Shown here: positions 39,109-51,850 of the stretch, piece by piece
Layout: every line of letters begins with the position of its first letter
How positions within the stretch are numbered: position 1 is the first letter of the stretch
NCBI GenBank assembly: GCA_963920665.1
Contig: OY987263.1
Span: 30,616,547 to 30,680,546, forward strand
Direction: 5' to 3'
Length of the DNA: 64,000 nucleotides
Source of the DNA: Straminergon stramineum
Taxonomy: Eukaryota > Streptophyta > Bryopsida > Hypnales > Calliergonaceae
Notes under the pieces: generated by a model
The model's database searches: none
What the model saw: the letters and a program-made list of their open reading frames with translations, nothing else
Told to the model about the DNA's origin: nothing
Position numbers and translations under genes: made by a program

Positions 39109-39870
39109 AAGGTTGTTCTAATGGCCCCTAAATGTCTAGAGTGTTTTCTAGAATTGATGATTTGAGAAAAATCATCATTAAGTACTATTTGGAAGAATAT
39201 TTGGGAATTCAAATAGAAAAAAAAGTTGTTGATTCTATTTGTATGGTTAGATTCACCAATGCTATCACCAATATATATTTTCATAAATCTTGAAATGAAA
39301 AATTTAAAAATTCCTTCTAAATGCAATTATGAGCAAAATATTATCAATTTTTCTTAGTAAAACTTTCGGTTGGAATGGATTTGAAATGAGGTTTTCTTGA
39401 CATGGTGATTTTTTGAAATTTTTATGTTCTTTAAATCCATGCCCTCATTTTTGCAAATCAAGTTTTGGACTAGAGTCAATTGTGCAATTTTGGCTTGATC
39501 AATCACTTGACATACTTGCACATTTATAATTTTAGATAAATATGTACTCTAGTAACACCAAATCCAACCAATAGATAGGACTTAACAACTTAATAAAATA
39601 TCTCCACAAATTAGGATGACTTTCATCCAAGAAATAATGAAGAGAAAACTTGTGTTTTCAATCTATTTATCGTCAAGAAAGTGGATGTTGGAGCATTGAG
39701 GGGTTTGAGAGCCAATTGGCACTAAGGGCCCAAGCCTTCGACTTTAGGCTATCAAACCACCCCTCCAGCCTCTTGGTCAGTGTAAGATAGAAATACAAAC
39801 CTAAAGAGGTTGTAGGGTTGATTGGAGGCCCCATTTTTTAAGAACAAAACAAAAGAATGACAACATTGCT
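39109..39870. other. AT-rich spacer between two TTAA-family elements
   Basis: A further degenerate terminus-like string (GGCCCCTAAATGTCTAG) starts near 39123. Nothing else recognised. Confidence 0.45.
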
Positions 39871-40111
39871 TTAACCCCTCAAGGCCCAAAGAGCTTGCTT
39901 TGGGCCTCAAACATGTCAAAGTTATAACTTCATTTTCCTACATTCTAAGAAATAAATCTAAGTGAATTTCATATTATGATGTTCATATTGAATGGGGAAG
40001 TTCAAAAGTACAATTAACATCAGGTAATAAGCTTGATGTACGATACATACTGTCAATCAATGTTCAAACTTGTGAAAAAATATTGAAACTACTTGGGCCT
40101 TGAGGTGTTAA
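39871..40111. mobile_element. TTAA-family MITE, 241 bp
   Basis: Left end TTAACCCCTCAAGGCCCAA at 39871; the inverse of the right end reads TTAACACCTCAAGGCCCAA, finishing at 40111, one mismatch in 19. The smallest paired copy in the window. Confidence 0.82.
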
Positions 40112-43100
40112 GGTAAACAAGCCTATTGCCCTTTGATTTGCAATCTGGATATCTTGGGTCCAACTTCGAGAGGGGCACATATTTTTCAAAGGTATGCACA
40201 TGTTTCACAAATCAAACCGAAGTGGAATTAAATTTTTTTGATTAAAATTGTAATTTCTATGAATTTATAAAGTGGCCCACCCTGAAATTATAAAATCACC
40301 AGTAGACTAGAATCATAAATGTCCTATAAATAACCTATAACCACCATTCCATGCATCTAGAACACTTAAGTTTTTCAAAATAAAGGAGTGCCACAATTAT
40401 TTACCCCTTGTTGTCATCAATGCACTAATTTTGTCATAAAATGGATGCATTTCGATGCGTTTTGTGGTAGAAATGGGTCCAAAAGAAGGATGGCGGTGGT
40501 GGGCTAGTATGTCTTAACCATGGAATGACGTGGGAGTGCTCTTGGTGTCTGCTGTAATCCAATCTTTGTACTTTTGAAAAAAAAGAAAGGCCTTTAGTGA
40601 GGGCTGGTTCATCCATGAGAAGACTCTACATGCCTCCACCTCCCACCATAAAAACAGTAAATGAAGAATTGCTAGTATGTTTGTCCACTAGGCTTCCAGA
40701 GATATCCTCAAGTCATTCATCGGTCAATTTCAGTCCTCAACGTCGTGCACAGGTTAATGACCTATGCAAGTTGTGAGGCCCCTACACGCAACCCAACGAG
40801 GTGTAAAAGGTTCAAGCTACAGCATCTTCTTTACGGTCCAGCAGTTTGGGCCGTTCAGTGCCCAATGGAAAGCTCCCTGGAAGTGTTCAGCTCCAATCCA
40901 ATCTGCCTCAGTTCCGGCCCCCCCTACCTCCCTCCCTCCTCCACCAGTGGTGGGAACTCAATGGCAACTGGAACTAAGGTTAAGGTAAGGTAAGAGCACC
41001 TTACGTCCCTACCAGGGCTTTTTTTTGGTCTTTATGGTGCTAGACTACACCAGAAAATAATAATGTGGCTAAAAATGGCAGAAAAACATGAATTTTTTTG
41101 CCAGGAAACTTTGAATTAGAAAAAAAAAAATCTTGGATGAAATTGTCAAATTGTGGATGAAAATAGAATTACGAAACATGTAATATTTGGTACTGTGATA
41201 TTTTCTAACCAATAAATGTGTGAATGAATGTTGAAATTTGGAGCACCACTCACTACCTTATAGCATTTTGTATCTTAACTTTGCCGGCACTTCATCAAAA
41301 ATGAAAAAAAAGAAAAGAAAAAAGGCCCTGGTCCCAGCCTAAGTTACTCCCTAGTCCCTACCTTTTGTTTTGTGTTTTGGGGGAGTGGGGCCAGTCAGTC
41401 AGTCAGTCAGGGCCAGTACGAACTTAAGCCTGAGTGGAATATCCGAACCTGCCAGAAGGAACCTTCAGTAGTTCAGTCCGTCATGAAACCGGCAGGCAGG
41501 TAGGCATGCCTTCAGAACTTATTAACTTAACTTACTGTATGTTAATCCTCCGAGTCCTTTCCCACTCAGTGTTCGGGAAACTTTTTGAATTTCACCGGCT
41601 AATTTCCTCCAATTCCTATACTCAACCGGTTATTGAAGTTCCCATCTCGGTTATTATTTCTATTTTCTACTAAAAATAGAATTTTTTTAGATTTTTTCAC
41701 TGGTTTTTTGCTGATGTGTACGAATTGCAACCGGATATTTTCCCAAATCTACCGGCTAACTTTGAACTAACTGCCGGTTTCTCCCGATCATTGTTCCCAC
41801 TCAAATTATTGAAGATTCCTGTTCATCTGCACTTCTGCTGCAGTCCCGCCGTGTCCTTATCACTTGACAGCCCTGGAGGCCTTACCTTATCATGAGCGCT
41901 AGCTACTGTAGCTACTGTAGAACTTCAGTCATCCTCGTCGGTAAATGTGAGCAAAAATCATCCAAGGTGCCAACTGAGTCATTCATCCGTATCCTTTCTC
42001 ATCCGTCAATATGATAGTGATAAGAAGGAAGGTGCCGGCCCTGTCACCTCCCAGTCATCCCACATGCCAGCAGCAGTGATGAGACTCCTGGTGCTGGTGC
42101 ATATCCACAGGTTTAACTTACTAATGAAGGAAATTCAGGCCCAAGGGGAGGGGGGGAGGGGAGGGGGACCACTGAGTCAAGCGGAGGAGTGGAACCGAAT
42201 GAAAATGGGGGGTTCAATTCGTTTTTTGTTTGGAACACTGGAAGACACTGCACACTTTTTACTTGTTTTTACCTTTTTTACTTTTTACTTTACTCTTACC
42301 TTCTTTTCTTTTCTTTTCTTTTCTTTCTTGAGTTTTTATTAGGTGGCCTTCTCTAGTACCTGGGTGCTTGCTGAAAATATTTCAAATCAATATCTACAGG
42401 TACTAAAACTCAGTCTGTAATCTATAGTGATTTATTTAAGCTTTGGTATGTGTAAATAATGTCCAAATGTCCATTTTTGAGAGACTACTATGTGGTCCTT
42501 TGCAAGTCAAGGTGCATGACATTCCATTCATGCAACACAGCTAAGTTGCAGAATTTGGATGACACCACAACTAAAGTTCCATAAATGTAGAAGTCACTAG
42601 AATGTTTTTCATTTTTTTCATTTTTTTCTATCATTGTTCACATGTTCTTTTTTCAATGTATTTTGTATTTTGATAGTAATGTGAATTACAAGCAAGGTCA
42701 ACACATCCATGCCAAATAATGTTTTGAAAACAAGCTTCCTCATATAATCTAGAACAAAAAGTATCCCATAAATGTTTTCCCTTGATGCAAAACAAATTTG
42801 AAAGAAAAATCTCAAAAAAAAATCCAACTTGTCCAACAAGTCCAATAGTGTATTTATCTACATTATTATACTTAAAGTGCAACTCCACATCACAATATAT
42901 TGTGTATATGAATACAAAGTCATATCTCAATACATATAATGATAAATTTACAACATTTATATAATTTATATACTTATGTTCTTCAAAGGAACCTTATACT
43001 TGAAAATGGAAAGCCTCTCTTTGCAATAATGAGAAAAAAAGAACTACTATGATAAAATGGATAGTTACATTCCTAGTTTCTACGAGAATTCTCACAAAAC

Positions 43101-43792
43101 CATTCACAAGACACATTTTGCCCCTTCATCTACCATGAGAGGGTTCATCTTGAAACATTGACGAGGATTAAAAGTTTTGAATGAATGACTTTTAGGGAAA
43201 CTAAAAAAAAAAAAATGATGGCCTATCAATCCTTTAATTAGATCGTTTTTTGTTGACTACCTTGATAGTAGAGTCGCAACCTTCTAGAATTAAAAATAAG
43301 TGATGCCCTCCCAAGACTACTTGAATTTGTCCTAATAGTACATGTGACACTAGTATACCAAAGTCACACTATTTTGAATTATTAAATGTTGAAATATCAC
43401 CATATTGTACCGATTTTTAAGAAAAAAGAAGAATTTTTATGGTGACACTAATTTCCCCCTCACTACAGTATGTTAATAGGACGAATCAGCGAGTCAATTC
43501 GGTCGTCATCGATCATGATCTCCGCTAGAGAGTTCCGTCTCCTGGATAGCCGGTTTCATCCAAACCAACGAACAAATGTCTCATCTGGATGAATGAGATA
43601 CTCTCAGAGTTCCAGGGCCTCGCACACACAAGCCTTTCGGTCTCTTGCATACATTTGTAGAGCAGGAACCGAGCGCTGGAGCAACCTTGTAGTGCGATCT
43701 TGCGTTGCAGTTGACAGATTTGCTAGTGAATTTTTAGCCTTCAGTCTCAGTTCCGAGACTTCCAGGCTCGTGGTAAATTTCCGAGCACAGCT
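40112..43792. other. Spacer upstream of the URH2-like gene
   Basis: 40.4-42.3 kb is GC-richer with short ORFs on both strands but no recognised gene. Simple repeats are (CAGT)n near 41,392-41,412, a G-rich run near 42,144 and (TTTTC)n near 42,301-42,330. 42.4-43.4 kb is AT-rich. 43.5-43.79 kb should hold the promoter and leader of the URH2-like gene; no TATA box was picked out. Confidence 0.5.
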
Positions 43793-46700
43793 ATGGCGGT
43801 GCCTGACATTGGCGGAGAAGATAGCAAGTCCCCAGCAGCTCCGAAGAAAGTCATTATCGACACAGACCCCGGCATCGGTAGTTTTTTTTATTAAGAATAC
43901 AAATGAACTTATTCTCGTTTCGATTTTGTACGAAAAGAGAACGGGAAAGTTTTGTTTCTAATTCTTTGGGGATTCTTTTGTAATTTTTAAAAGACTTCTC
44001 TGTGGTTTGGGGGAATTTGGTGTTTGGTTTTGAATTTCGTTGCTCGTGTTCTTCCTGGATCACTTCGTATTGCGATCGGACAACATCGGTTCATTTCTGC
44101 TTCTTATTGTGTATTTTGATTCACTTTTTGGTATAGGACGAGTGCATTTTGAATTGATGAGGAGCTTCTTGTTGGATTTGCAATTGTTTGAAATTTAGAG
44201 TTTAGAATGATAAATTTGTAGCTCATGGGAGACTGGGTTTGAGGGGTTAGAGTTTAGTATCGAGTGTATGTTTGGGTATCTTAGATTACATCGACAAAGC
44301 TATCATCCGTTATGAGACTGGAGTTTACTAGTCTGTTTGGTTCATGGCGTTGAACATTTTTGCTACAGATGTGTAGTGCTTGACCTAATTTTAGGCGTGT
44401 GCAGATGATGCGATGGCCATATTTTTCGCCTTGAAATCTCCGGAGCTGGATGTCATCGGACTCACCACAATCTTCGGCAATGTGCAAACCGTCACAGCCA
44501 CTGTCAATGCACTCCATCTGGTAAGCGTCAGGTTTATCCCCTTAGAGTTCCTGGTAGGAAGGCGGATGTGGATTTTGAGCTTTTTTTTTTCAAAATAAGG
44601 ATGGCATGAGAAGAATTTGGACATCAAATCTTCATTTTTAGAAGTTTTTCTTTTCTTCCCATTTCAACATGAACTCATTTAGAACCTTGCACGAGGCACT
44701 GAGTGACCATGCTAATCGCATCATTGAAGAATAGACAAAAATTGCTATTTCAACATACTGGGATGTACTTCATCTGTTTCATCTGTTTCCTGAAGCTCCC
44801 AGAGTAAGCTCTTAAAAAACATTCATAATACACTTAGTGGATGTCAATTCTCTTAGGGGATATACAAGAGGACTAGTTGCAGCACTCGAGGCATTTTAAT
44901 CAACATGTACAAGTTTTTCAGGGGGAGATTTGAATAGAGTTATGTAGTGATCACTTTGGGTATAAGAGCCAAATTGTCATGAGATCAAATTGTGTTGTCA
45001 CTCAATGTATGAATTTTATTACAATCATTTAAAGTGAGAGGTTGTAGACCACTATTTAAGAGGTAGTAAACATCCCCATTTCCATTTAAAGGTCAGTTTT
45101 CATAGACATTTACCGTAATCTTGCTACATTCGACTTGCTAATTGATCGCTCTGTTGGTAACAGGGGTCAGTCAATAGGAGACGGGATCAGGGCCGTAGTG
45201 TATTTAGCATTCTCTACCATATGACACGCATTTTCAAATTCACTTGATTTTTACTAGCATGAATAGTACCAGAGACCATAAAAGTATACTGTAATGCTCG
45301 GTGGTGCAATTCTTGTCACTAAAGAGGATTGTGTGCTATACAGGTGTCCCTTCTTCTTTGACATTGTTGCCTGATTGACATTCTTTTGCTCACTTTAACA
45401 TTAGTTCCTGATCAACATTCTTTTGACATTCTTTCTGGACAATATTATATGAGCTATGGGATTTGTGAAAATGTTCAACATTGGGGTTCACATCAAATGT
45501 TGCTGTTCTGATAATTTTGTGATTCTTGTTGTTTCCCAGTTGGAATTCGCTGGTCGAGAAGACATACCCGTTTCTGAAGGATACAGAACTTCTCTGCGGG
45601 TATGAATCTCCCAACAATTTACCACACGTAGGAGGCTTCCAAATAAGAAGTTCAGGTTTAATTGAAAGCTGCACGTCCATGGTTCAATTTGAGATCGGCA
45701 TTGTTTTAGATTGGCTTGTACAATCTCACTTCAATTGTCAGTGAGATGCCATTTTTTGGTTATGGAGCTTGATCATGGTCCTGGGCAATGTAAGCTGATT
45801 ACGGAAACATTGTATGGCAGGGCGCTGTGAAAGACCGGATCGCTGATTTCGTGCACGGCGCCGATGGGCTTGGCAACACCTATCCTACTTTGTCAGATAG
45901 GAAACCTATTGATACATTTGCACCCGATTTTTTGATCCAGAAGGTCAATGAATTTCCGGGTGAAGTAACCATTGTGGCTCTGGGTCCTCTGACGAACCTT
46001 GCAAAGGTGTGCATTCTACATCTCCCATGAGTTTGAGAATGCGTGCAGCGTTCAGGCGTTTGTTTATGAATGTATCCTCGGAATATCTTTTTACCGCCTA
46101 TTTGAAATCTTGAAATTTTAAAATCTTAAGGTCGGTTGAAAAATGTCTGGGCAAGCGTTGAGAACAAGATATTTTAAGCAAATTTGTAAAAAATCTCGCT
46201 ATGTGATTGTTCAAAGGTTGGAGAGTTTTCCCAAGGGCCTGTACTTTGCCGTTATACTTTGTCCCAAATACTCTGGAGAAGTAGTCTTGACAATGGATGG
46301 TAGAATGACATGGTTGCTTACGTGGTAACACTTTTAGTGAGTAGTTTTGTCCCTTTGATCATTTTGTAGAGTTCTCCAAATACTATCGACATACAAAAAG
46401 GTCAAACAGATAACTAAGACCGCTTAGCCTACCTTAGCCTACTCATCTCTTAATGTTTTGACATCTTGTCCGTGGGCTTCAAATAGCTATGTCTGGCCTC
46501 AAGTTTCTTGCTTGTTCTCAAGGCTTGTCCGGAGAATTTTAATCCAGACCTTATTTTTATATGATCATGGTCATTTTGTAATGCAATTCATTAGCTTCTA
46601 GCATTTGTTAGCTCCAACCTGTGATTGTCTTACCGTTCAGTCTGTACGCAATGAGGCTTATGAATACGTGGGGTATGCGTGAGAACAGGCAGTGGAACAA

Positions 46701-49331
46701 GACCCAACGTTTGCCAAGAAGGTGGGCCAAATCATCATCTTGGGAGGGGCTTTTCAAGTCAACGGCAACGTAAACCCTGCCGCTGAAGCAAACGTAAATA
46801 TTTTATTCATTGGTTCGACCCTCGATTTTCTGATTCTGACATTGTTCTTATGCTATGGGAGCAAGCGTTCTCCATTATGGGGTCTAATTGCTCTCACTAA
46901 TCTGGATTCATATTAATAATTTAGAAACAATTGCAGCGCAAGGCATTAAAACCTAACGTACTTTACCTATCGAGAGTGTCGTTGCAAAGATTCAAGGACA
47001 TGACCTCTCAACTCCAAGCACTTGCAGAAGATCACAGCAAAGCTCTGGAAGAGTTGAAAATATACTCGAAGAATTGAAGCGAAGCTTTAGTTTACTCATT
47101 TAGTTTCTGTGCAGATATATGGTGATCCTGAAGCAGCGGATATTGTTTTCACATGTGGAGCTGACATATTGGTTGTCGGCATTAACATCACTCATCAAGT
47201 CTACTGGACAGGTTTGTTGAGCCTTGTATTCTTAAGTCTATGCTTTTAGATGGTGATGATTCTTAAGTCATGGTTTGGAGGTCCTTATTATTAGTTGCCT
47301 GATTTTTATAAGGTTCCGGTTCATGGTTTAAATCGTAAATGAATGCCCGCAATGTAAACACTTTGGTATGGAGCACTGACACTTGGATATGCTCTTATGT
47401 CGTTCAGGACAAGATCTGGCAGACCTGGGAGAATCAAGTAGCAAATTCGGCAAGTACTTATATGCAGTATCACACTTCTATGCAAAATACCACCGTGAAG
47501 CATATGACATAGATGGTATGTGAATTTATAAACATCAGGTTCTGTTGTCTCCATCACTTTATTTGTTTGTCAAAAATGTAATGTTTCCAAAAATCATTCT
47601 GTGTACAACAACCTTTTTGTTCATGTTATGCTTCTAGTGGGGCATCACATAAGATACCTTATTTAGATTCACAAATTTATTATTGGTAAATTACTTTTCA
47701 TCTAATAGAACATTAATTCAATTTTAAGATTATGATAAATTAATGTTCATGTGTTGTTGACTTTTTGGTAACTTAAACCCCTAAGGGATCCAGAGTCCAT
47801 ATTCTAGATGATCAATAAAGTGCTTCAAAGCAATGTTTTGTCCAAATAACTTCTCATTCTAAATCTTGAAAAGGCAACCTTCCTTTATGACCACTTTGAT
47901 GAACTTGAAGTATCTCTTATATTAAATGCAAATCATACCAAATTTTCAATTGCCACATTACTACTGCACATTTTCAATGATTCAGTTCCTACTAAATCCT
48001 AATGACATCTTACTTTTTCTCAATGAAACCTTACAACTTGATGAAACCTTTTGGTGCCGTTGCATTGCAGCGAGATCTATTCTAGTATAATATACATCCA
48101 TACAAAATAGTAGTATATATCTACACAAAAATATGAGCAAAAATGTGCAAAATTTTAAACAAGGATTTAGTTGTTAAAAGAGTTAATAATTGTGAGTATA
48201 ATAGCAGTATAATATCAAGGTAATGCCAAGACACAAATATCAAGTAAACATCAGTTAAGTTGACATTAACTGAACACCAACTCAACATGAGAACTATATG
48301 AATCTTATGCCTATCACCGTATCATTAACAACTTTGTCAACCTAATTCTGGTCATTGTACATGTGGATCTGTGGTACTGGGCCCTCCATCTGTATTGATT
48401 TTTGAAACATTTCTGGGGCCTATTTGATTTTACATTCACCCTTTTAAAGTAATCAAAGTTCAAAATCAATCATGAATCCTGTAGGAGCAAAGTGTGCCAT
48501 TATGTTGAGTCTTGTCTCGAATATATGTCTGAAATCAGGGCTAAGTGAGGCAGAAGGTACATCACAACTTCGCTATCTTTGAGTATTTAGTATTTGGTTG
48601 TATTTGCAGCTATCTACTTGCATGATCCGGCAACAATGGTGGCAGCTGTGGACCCTTCACTAATGACATTTAGCAAGGGAGCTGTAAGAGTTCAGCAAGA
48701 GGGGATCTGCCGGGGCCTCACACTCTTCAACAACTCGAATAAAGTGTACTGTTCTCCTGATGTCCTGAGTCCAGAAATTTCCCCGTTCTGTCATTCGTTC
48801 TTTTGTTTAAAATCAAAATGAACAGTAAAGTTTTCTGGAATTATTCTTGATAGTGGACATGGCATTATGCCAGTACTAATCAGCAGTCATATTCCATGAC
48901 ATAGACTTGACAACTGTAATATTGTGCAACTGTGTTTCAGTAATAGTAAACTGTTTCAGAAGCTTTCACACAACATTGTAAATAGAATCTTCCACATGAT
49001 ATTTCATACAGAAGCCTCCCATGGATACATAGGGAGGCCTCTATATGATAAATCTGCTCATGCAGAGACCTCCCATGAATTACAGGGAAGGTTTTCTTTA
49101 TGATGTTGTCTAAAAGTTCCTGAAACAGTCTACTTTTACTGAAAACCTTGTTTTTCTTTTCACTCTTTTTCTTGCTTCATCACATCCACTGCAATCTAAC
49201 TGAGAGGGAATTGTTGCAGGTGGCACGACCCAACCGATTGGTGTGGAATTCCACCTGTGAAAGTAGCAGTAGCAGTAGAAAGTGAACGTGTGGCTTCTCT
49301 TCTGAAAGAACGTCTTACTGCTCCATCATAG
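43793..49331 (+). CDS. URH2: Inosine/xanthosine nucleoside hydrolase partner, URH2/NSH2-like
   Basis: Nucleoside hydrolase of the inosine-uridine family. In Arabidopsis NSH2 acts together with NSH1 on inosine and xanthosine. Exons: 43793-43877, 44405-44520, 45540-45599, 45821-46006, 46689-46793, 47115-47211, 47408-47515, 48610-48745, 49220-49331. They total 1,005 bases, 334 aa. DTDPGIDD is at residues 23-30, GNVNPAAEAN at 175-184 and LHDP with H257-D258; all catalytic residues expected of the family are kept. URH2-side traits are NALHLLEFAGREDIP, FTCGADILVVGINITHQV, GICRGLTL and the ending PPVKVAVAVESERV. The donor of exon 8 is taken as GT|gtactg, because that restores phase 2 and matches the sister gene. 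Intron 7 (1.1 kb) has a solitary TTAA-type repeat end and intron 8 an inverted-repeat element. Confidence 0.92.
47773..47810. repeat. Solitary TTAA-type terminus in intron 7 of URH2-like gene
   Basis: TTAAACCCCTAAGGGATCC is a one-base-shifted variant of the family end. No convincing partner was found in the intron. Confidence 0.4.
48938..49141. mobile_element. 204-bp inverted-repeat element in intron 8 of URH2-like gene
   Basis: CAGTAATAGTAAACTGTTTC at 48938 on, and the inverse of 49141 downward, CAGTAAAAGTAGACTGTTTC, match and continue similar for about 50 bp each. The centre holds further inverted CCTCCCATG/GGGAGG blocks. The element lies wholly within the intron and leaves the splice sites intact. 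Confidence 0.75.
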
Positions 49332-51800
49332 TCTGCTTTTGAGATTTTCTCTTGACATGAGCACGGGTTGTTGACTCCCTGGGTTTGAATTACCCCTCAG
49401 ATGATGTGAGAATGGGCCAATCAACATTTGCCCTTCATGGCCGCCTGAATAATTTATTTAGGTAGACGATGTCGTGTTCCAAACGGGGACCAGATAGAGA
49501 TTTTTGGCCTCTATCAAGTCCTTAATTTCAGACTCTTTTCCAAGGCTAGGCCATGGATTTGGTCATTGAGAGCTGGAGTTTTGTGCTCTGGTTTTATGGG
49601 AAACATGATGGATTAATTTACGGCGAGTTGGAGTTGTGCACTAGCTTTCTGAAGGCCCGAATACACAGAACCCACCTGGCTCTCAACAGGTAAGATCTTG
49701 TAAAACACATGTGATGGTTTTGACTTGTTTTGTTTTCAAGAATAGTTGAATTTGAGTTTTGAACGAAAATGGTAGTTCTTTCTTTCCTTACAGACGATAA
49801 TTGGATGCACGTATGTTAGTGCAACAATTAAACCATCTGATATCATCCTCATAATGTATGAGCACTTAATTTTAAAATTGTCTAAACGAGGTCATGAATG
49901 TTAGTATTAGATGCTCATTCACCTAAACAAAGAACACATGATTTAGTTCAAGAATTACGTATTGAAATATTGATAGATGAAGAAATTGGGAGAAGTCATT
50001 AAACTAGTGTCATTATGTGAATCCACCATTTTGGTACTCATTAGTCTTTCAATGTCAATGTGTAGTTGTGTTTGCTTTATGAGTGACCCTTCTATCAATT
50101 ATTGGTGCTTTTACTCAAATGAACTTTGGAATTGAATATTCATTGAGCCAAAATGCTTTGCATTCAATTCAACATGCCCTCCATTATCCCCTTATTCAAA
50201 TTCCAAATGGTAGTTGAGTATTTATTGTAAATTAGTGGTTACAACTTACAATAATATATTTAATCTACACTAAATTAGGATTGTTGTTTGCAATGGAGTT
50301 TTTTTGAAACAATTCTTGCCACACAATTATTTGGAGTAAACAAGTCACAATTGAGGAAGACCATTCCCTAAATGTGTTGAGTGGTTTAATGTGGCAAGAG
50401 TGCAACAAGACATTCACGTTCTCACTAACAATTTTTTTCATTGGCCTTGGGGATGAGTAAACATTTAATGAACTTGTTAAATGCTTGGGTTCCTAAATTG
50501 TGATTCCTACTAATGGATGTTTGGACTAAAACCATAAAAGGTTAGTCCAAGATGATCCACTTTAGGCACTTGGCTAGCCACAACAATTAATTATAAGTGC
50601 ATTGTCTACTCCATTATGTTGAACAAGCAACATTCTAGCTCAAGATTACTATATTGTATTTTTTTTTAAATATTTCAAAAAAAAATGTAAGCAATAATCA
50701 AATCATATTAGTGAATAATCCAATAGTGATAGAAAACTTTACATATAGGATGGTTTAGCTCAAATTTCTCTATAAACATTAGATTGTAAGTTTGGGTTTA
50801 TTAAATGCATTTGATTGTCAAGCTTTTAGTGGATGACACTTTGAAAATGCAATGGTCAATTTGTTTTAAAGTATGTTTGGTCAATATGCCTTGCACATAT
50901 ACAAATGGCCCTATAATCATTGCAATGGCAAAAGTAATATTGTAACTTCAAGAATTGTCTAGCCTCACAATTTAATAAAACTTTATTTTACATATGCATT
51001 GAGTAAAAGTATTGAAGATCAAAAAATGGGAATACAAAAGAGATAAGCATGAAATGAAACATAATAATATAGTGAAATTTGACTAAAATTTTATTTTTAT
51101 CAAAATCTCTACCATCAAAACTTGGATGCTAACATATTTATAGTCAATGTGTGGATATAATAAAAAAAATTCTCTTTCTAAAAATCACTCAAACTTTATC
51201 AATTCTTGTATTTCAAGCCATAATATCTTTGATCCCACTTAAAATATTATTAAATATAAATTAAGATTCACCTTAATCGAAATTTGTCAATCATTGACAT
51301 TGACATGTTCAATATTATATAAAATATAATGAAATTTTGAAGATATTTTTTGAAAAGCATATTGAAGATTTTGACTAAATCAATGGTATAGAGTCTTATT
51401 AATAGTTGCAATAAGCACTATTGCAACTTCTAGAATTTGGCTTAAAAAAATATTTGTATTTCATTTAAATTTATTTTTCATCACCCATCTATAGTATCTC
51501 CCTAAAAATAGAGTGCATAAAAATTCACTTCACATGTTTATAAGGATTTCCTATCATAGATGTTTATAGTATTCTTAATAGATCTTCACAAAGATTAGAA
51601 TTTCCACATGCTTTCAATACTGCCATTTTTATACATATTTCACAGATAATTAATTGAGAATGAAAAAATCCAATATATGATCAAATTTAAATATATATAA
51701 TTTAATAAACTTATTATTCACGTTGGTTCAATTAGTGTAAGACTCATTCATTTTTTTATATTGCAAATTTTCAAAGAAAAATATTTTTAAAATCTAAAAT
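49332..51800. other. 3' flank of URH2-like gene and AT-rich intergenic DNA
   Basis: The stop codon is at 49329-49331, so the 3' untranslated region follows. Beyond about 49.8 kb nothing was recognised. Confidence 0.5.
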
Positions 51801-51850
51801 TTAACCCCTAATGAACTAAAGAGACTACTTTGGGTTTTGAGAACTTTGGT
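51801..51850. repeat. Solitary TTAA-family terminus
   Basis: TTAACCCCTAATGAACTAAA at 51801 followed by GAGACTACTTTGGGTTTTGA parallels the left end of the 241-bp element at 39871 (GAGCTTGCTTTGGGCCTCAA). No right end was found. Confidence 0.5.

Noticed and set aside
41947..42342. 131-codon plus-strand ORF
   Set aside because: Runs through G-rich and (TTTTC)n simple repeats; composition reflects these, not a protein.
43593..43961. 122-codon plus-strand ORF overlapping exon 1 of the URH2-like gene
   Set aside because: Different frame from the conserved DTDPGI reading and no recognisable domain.
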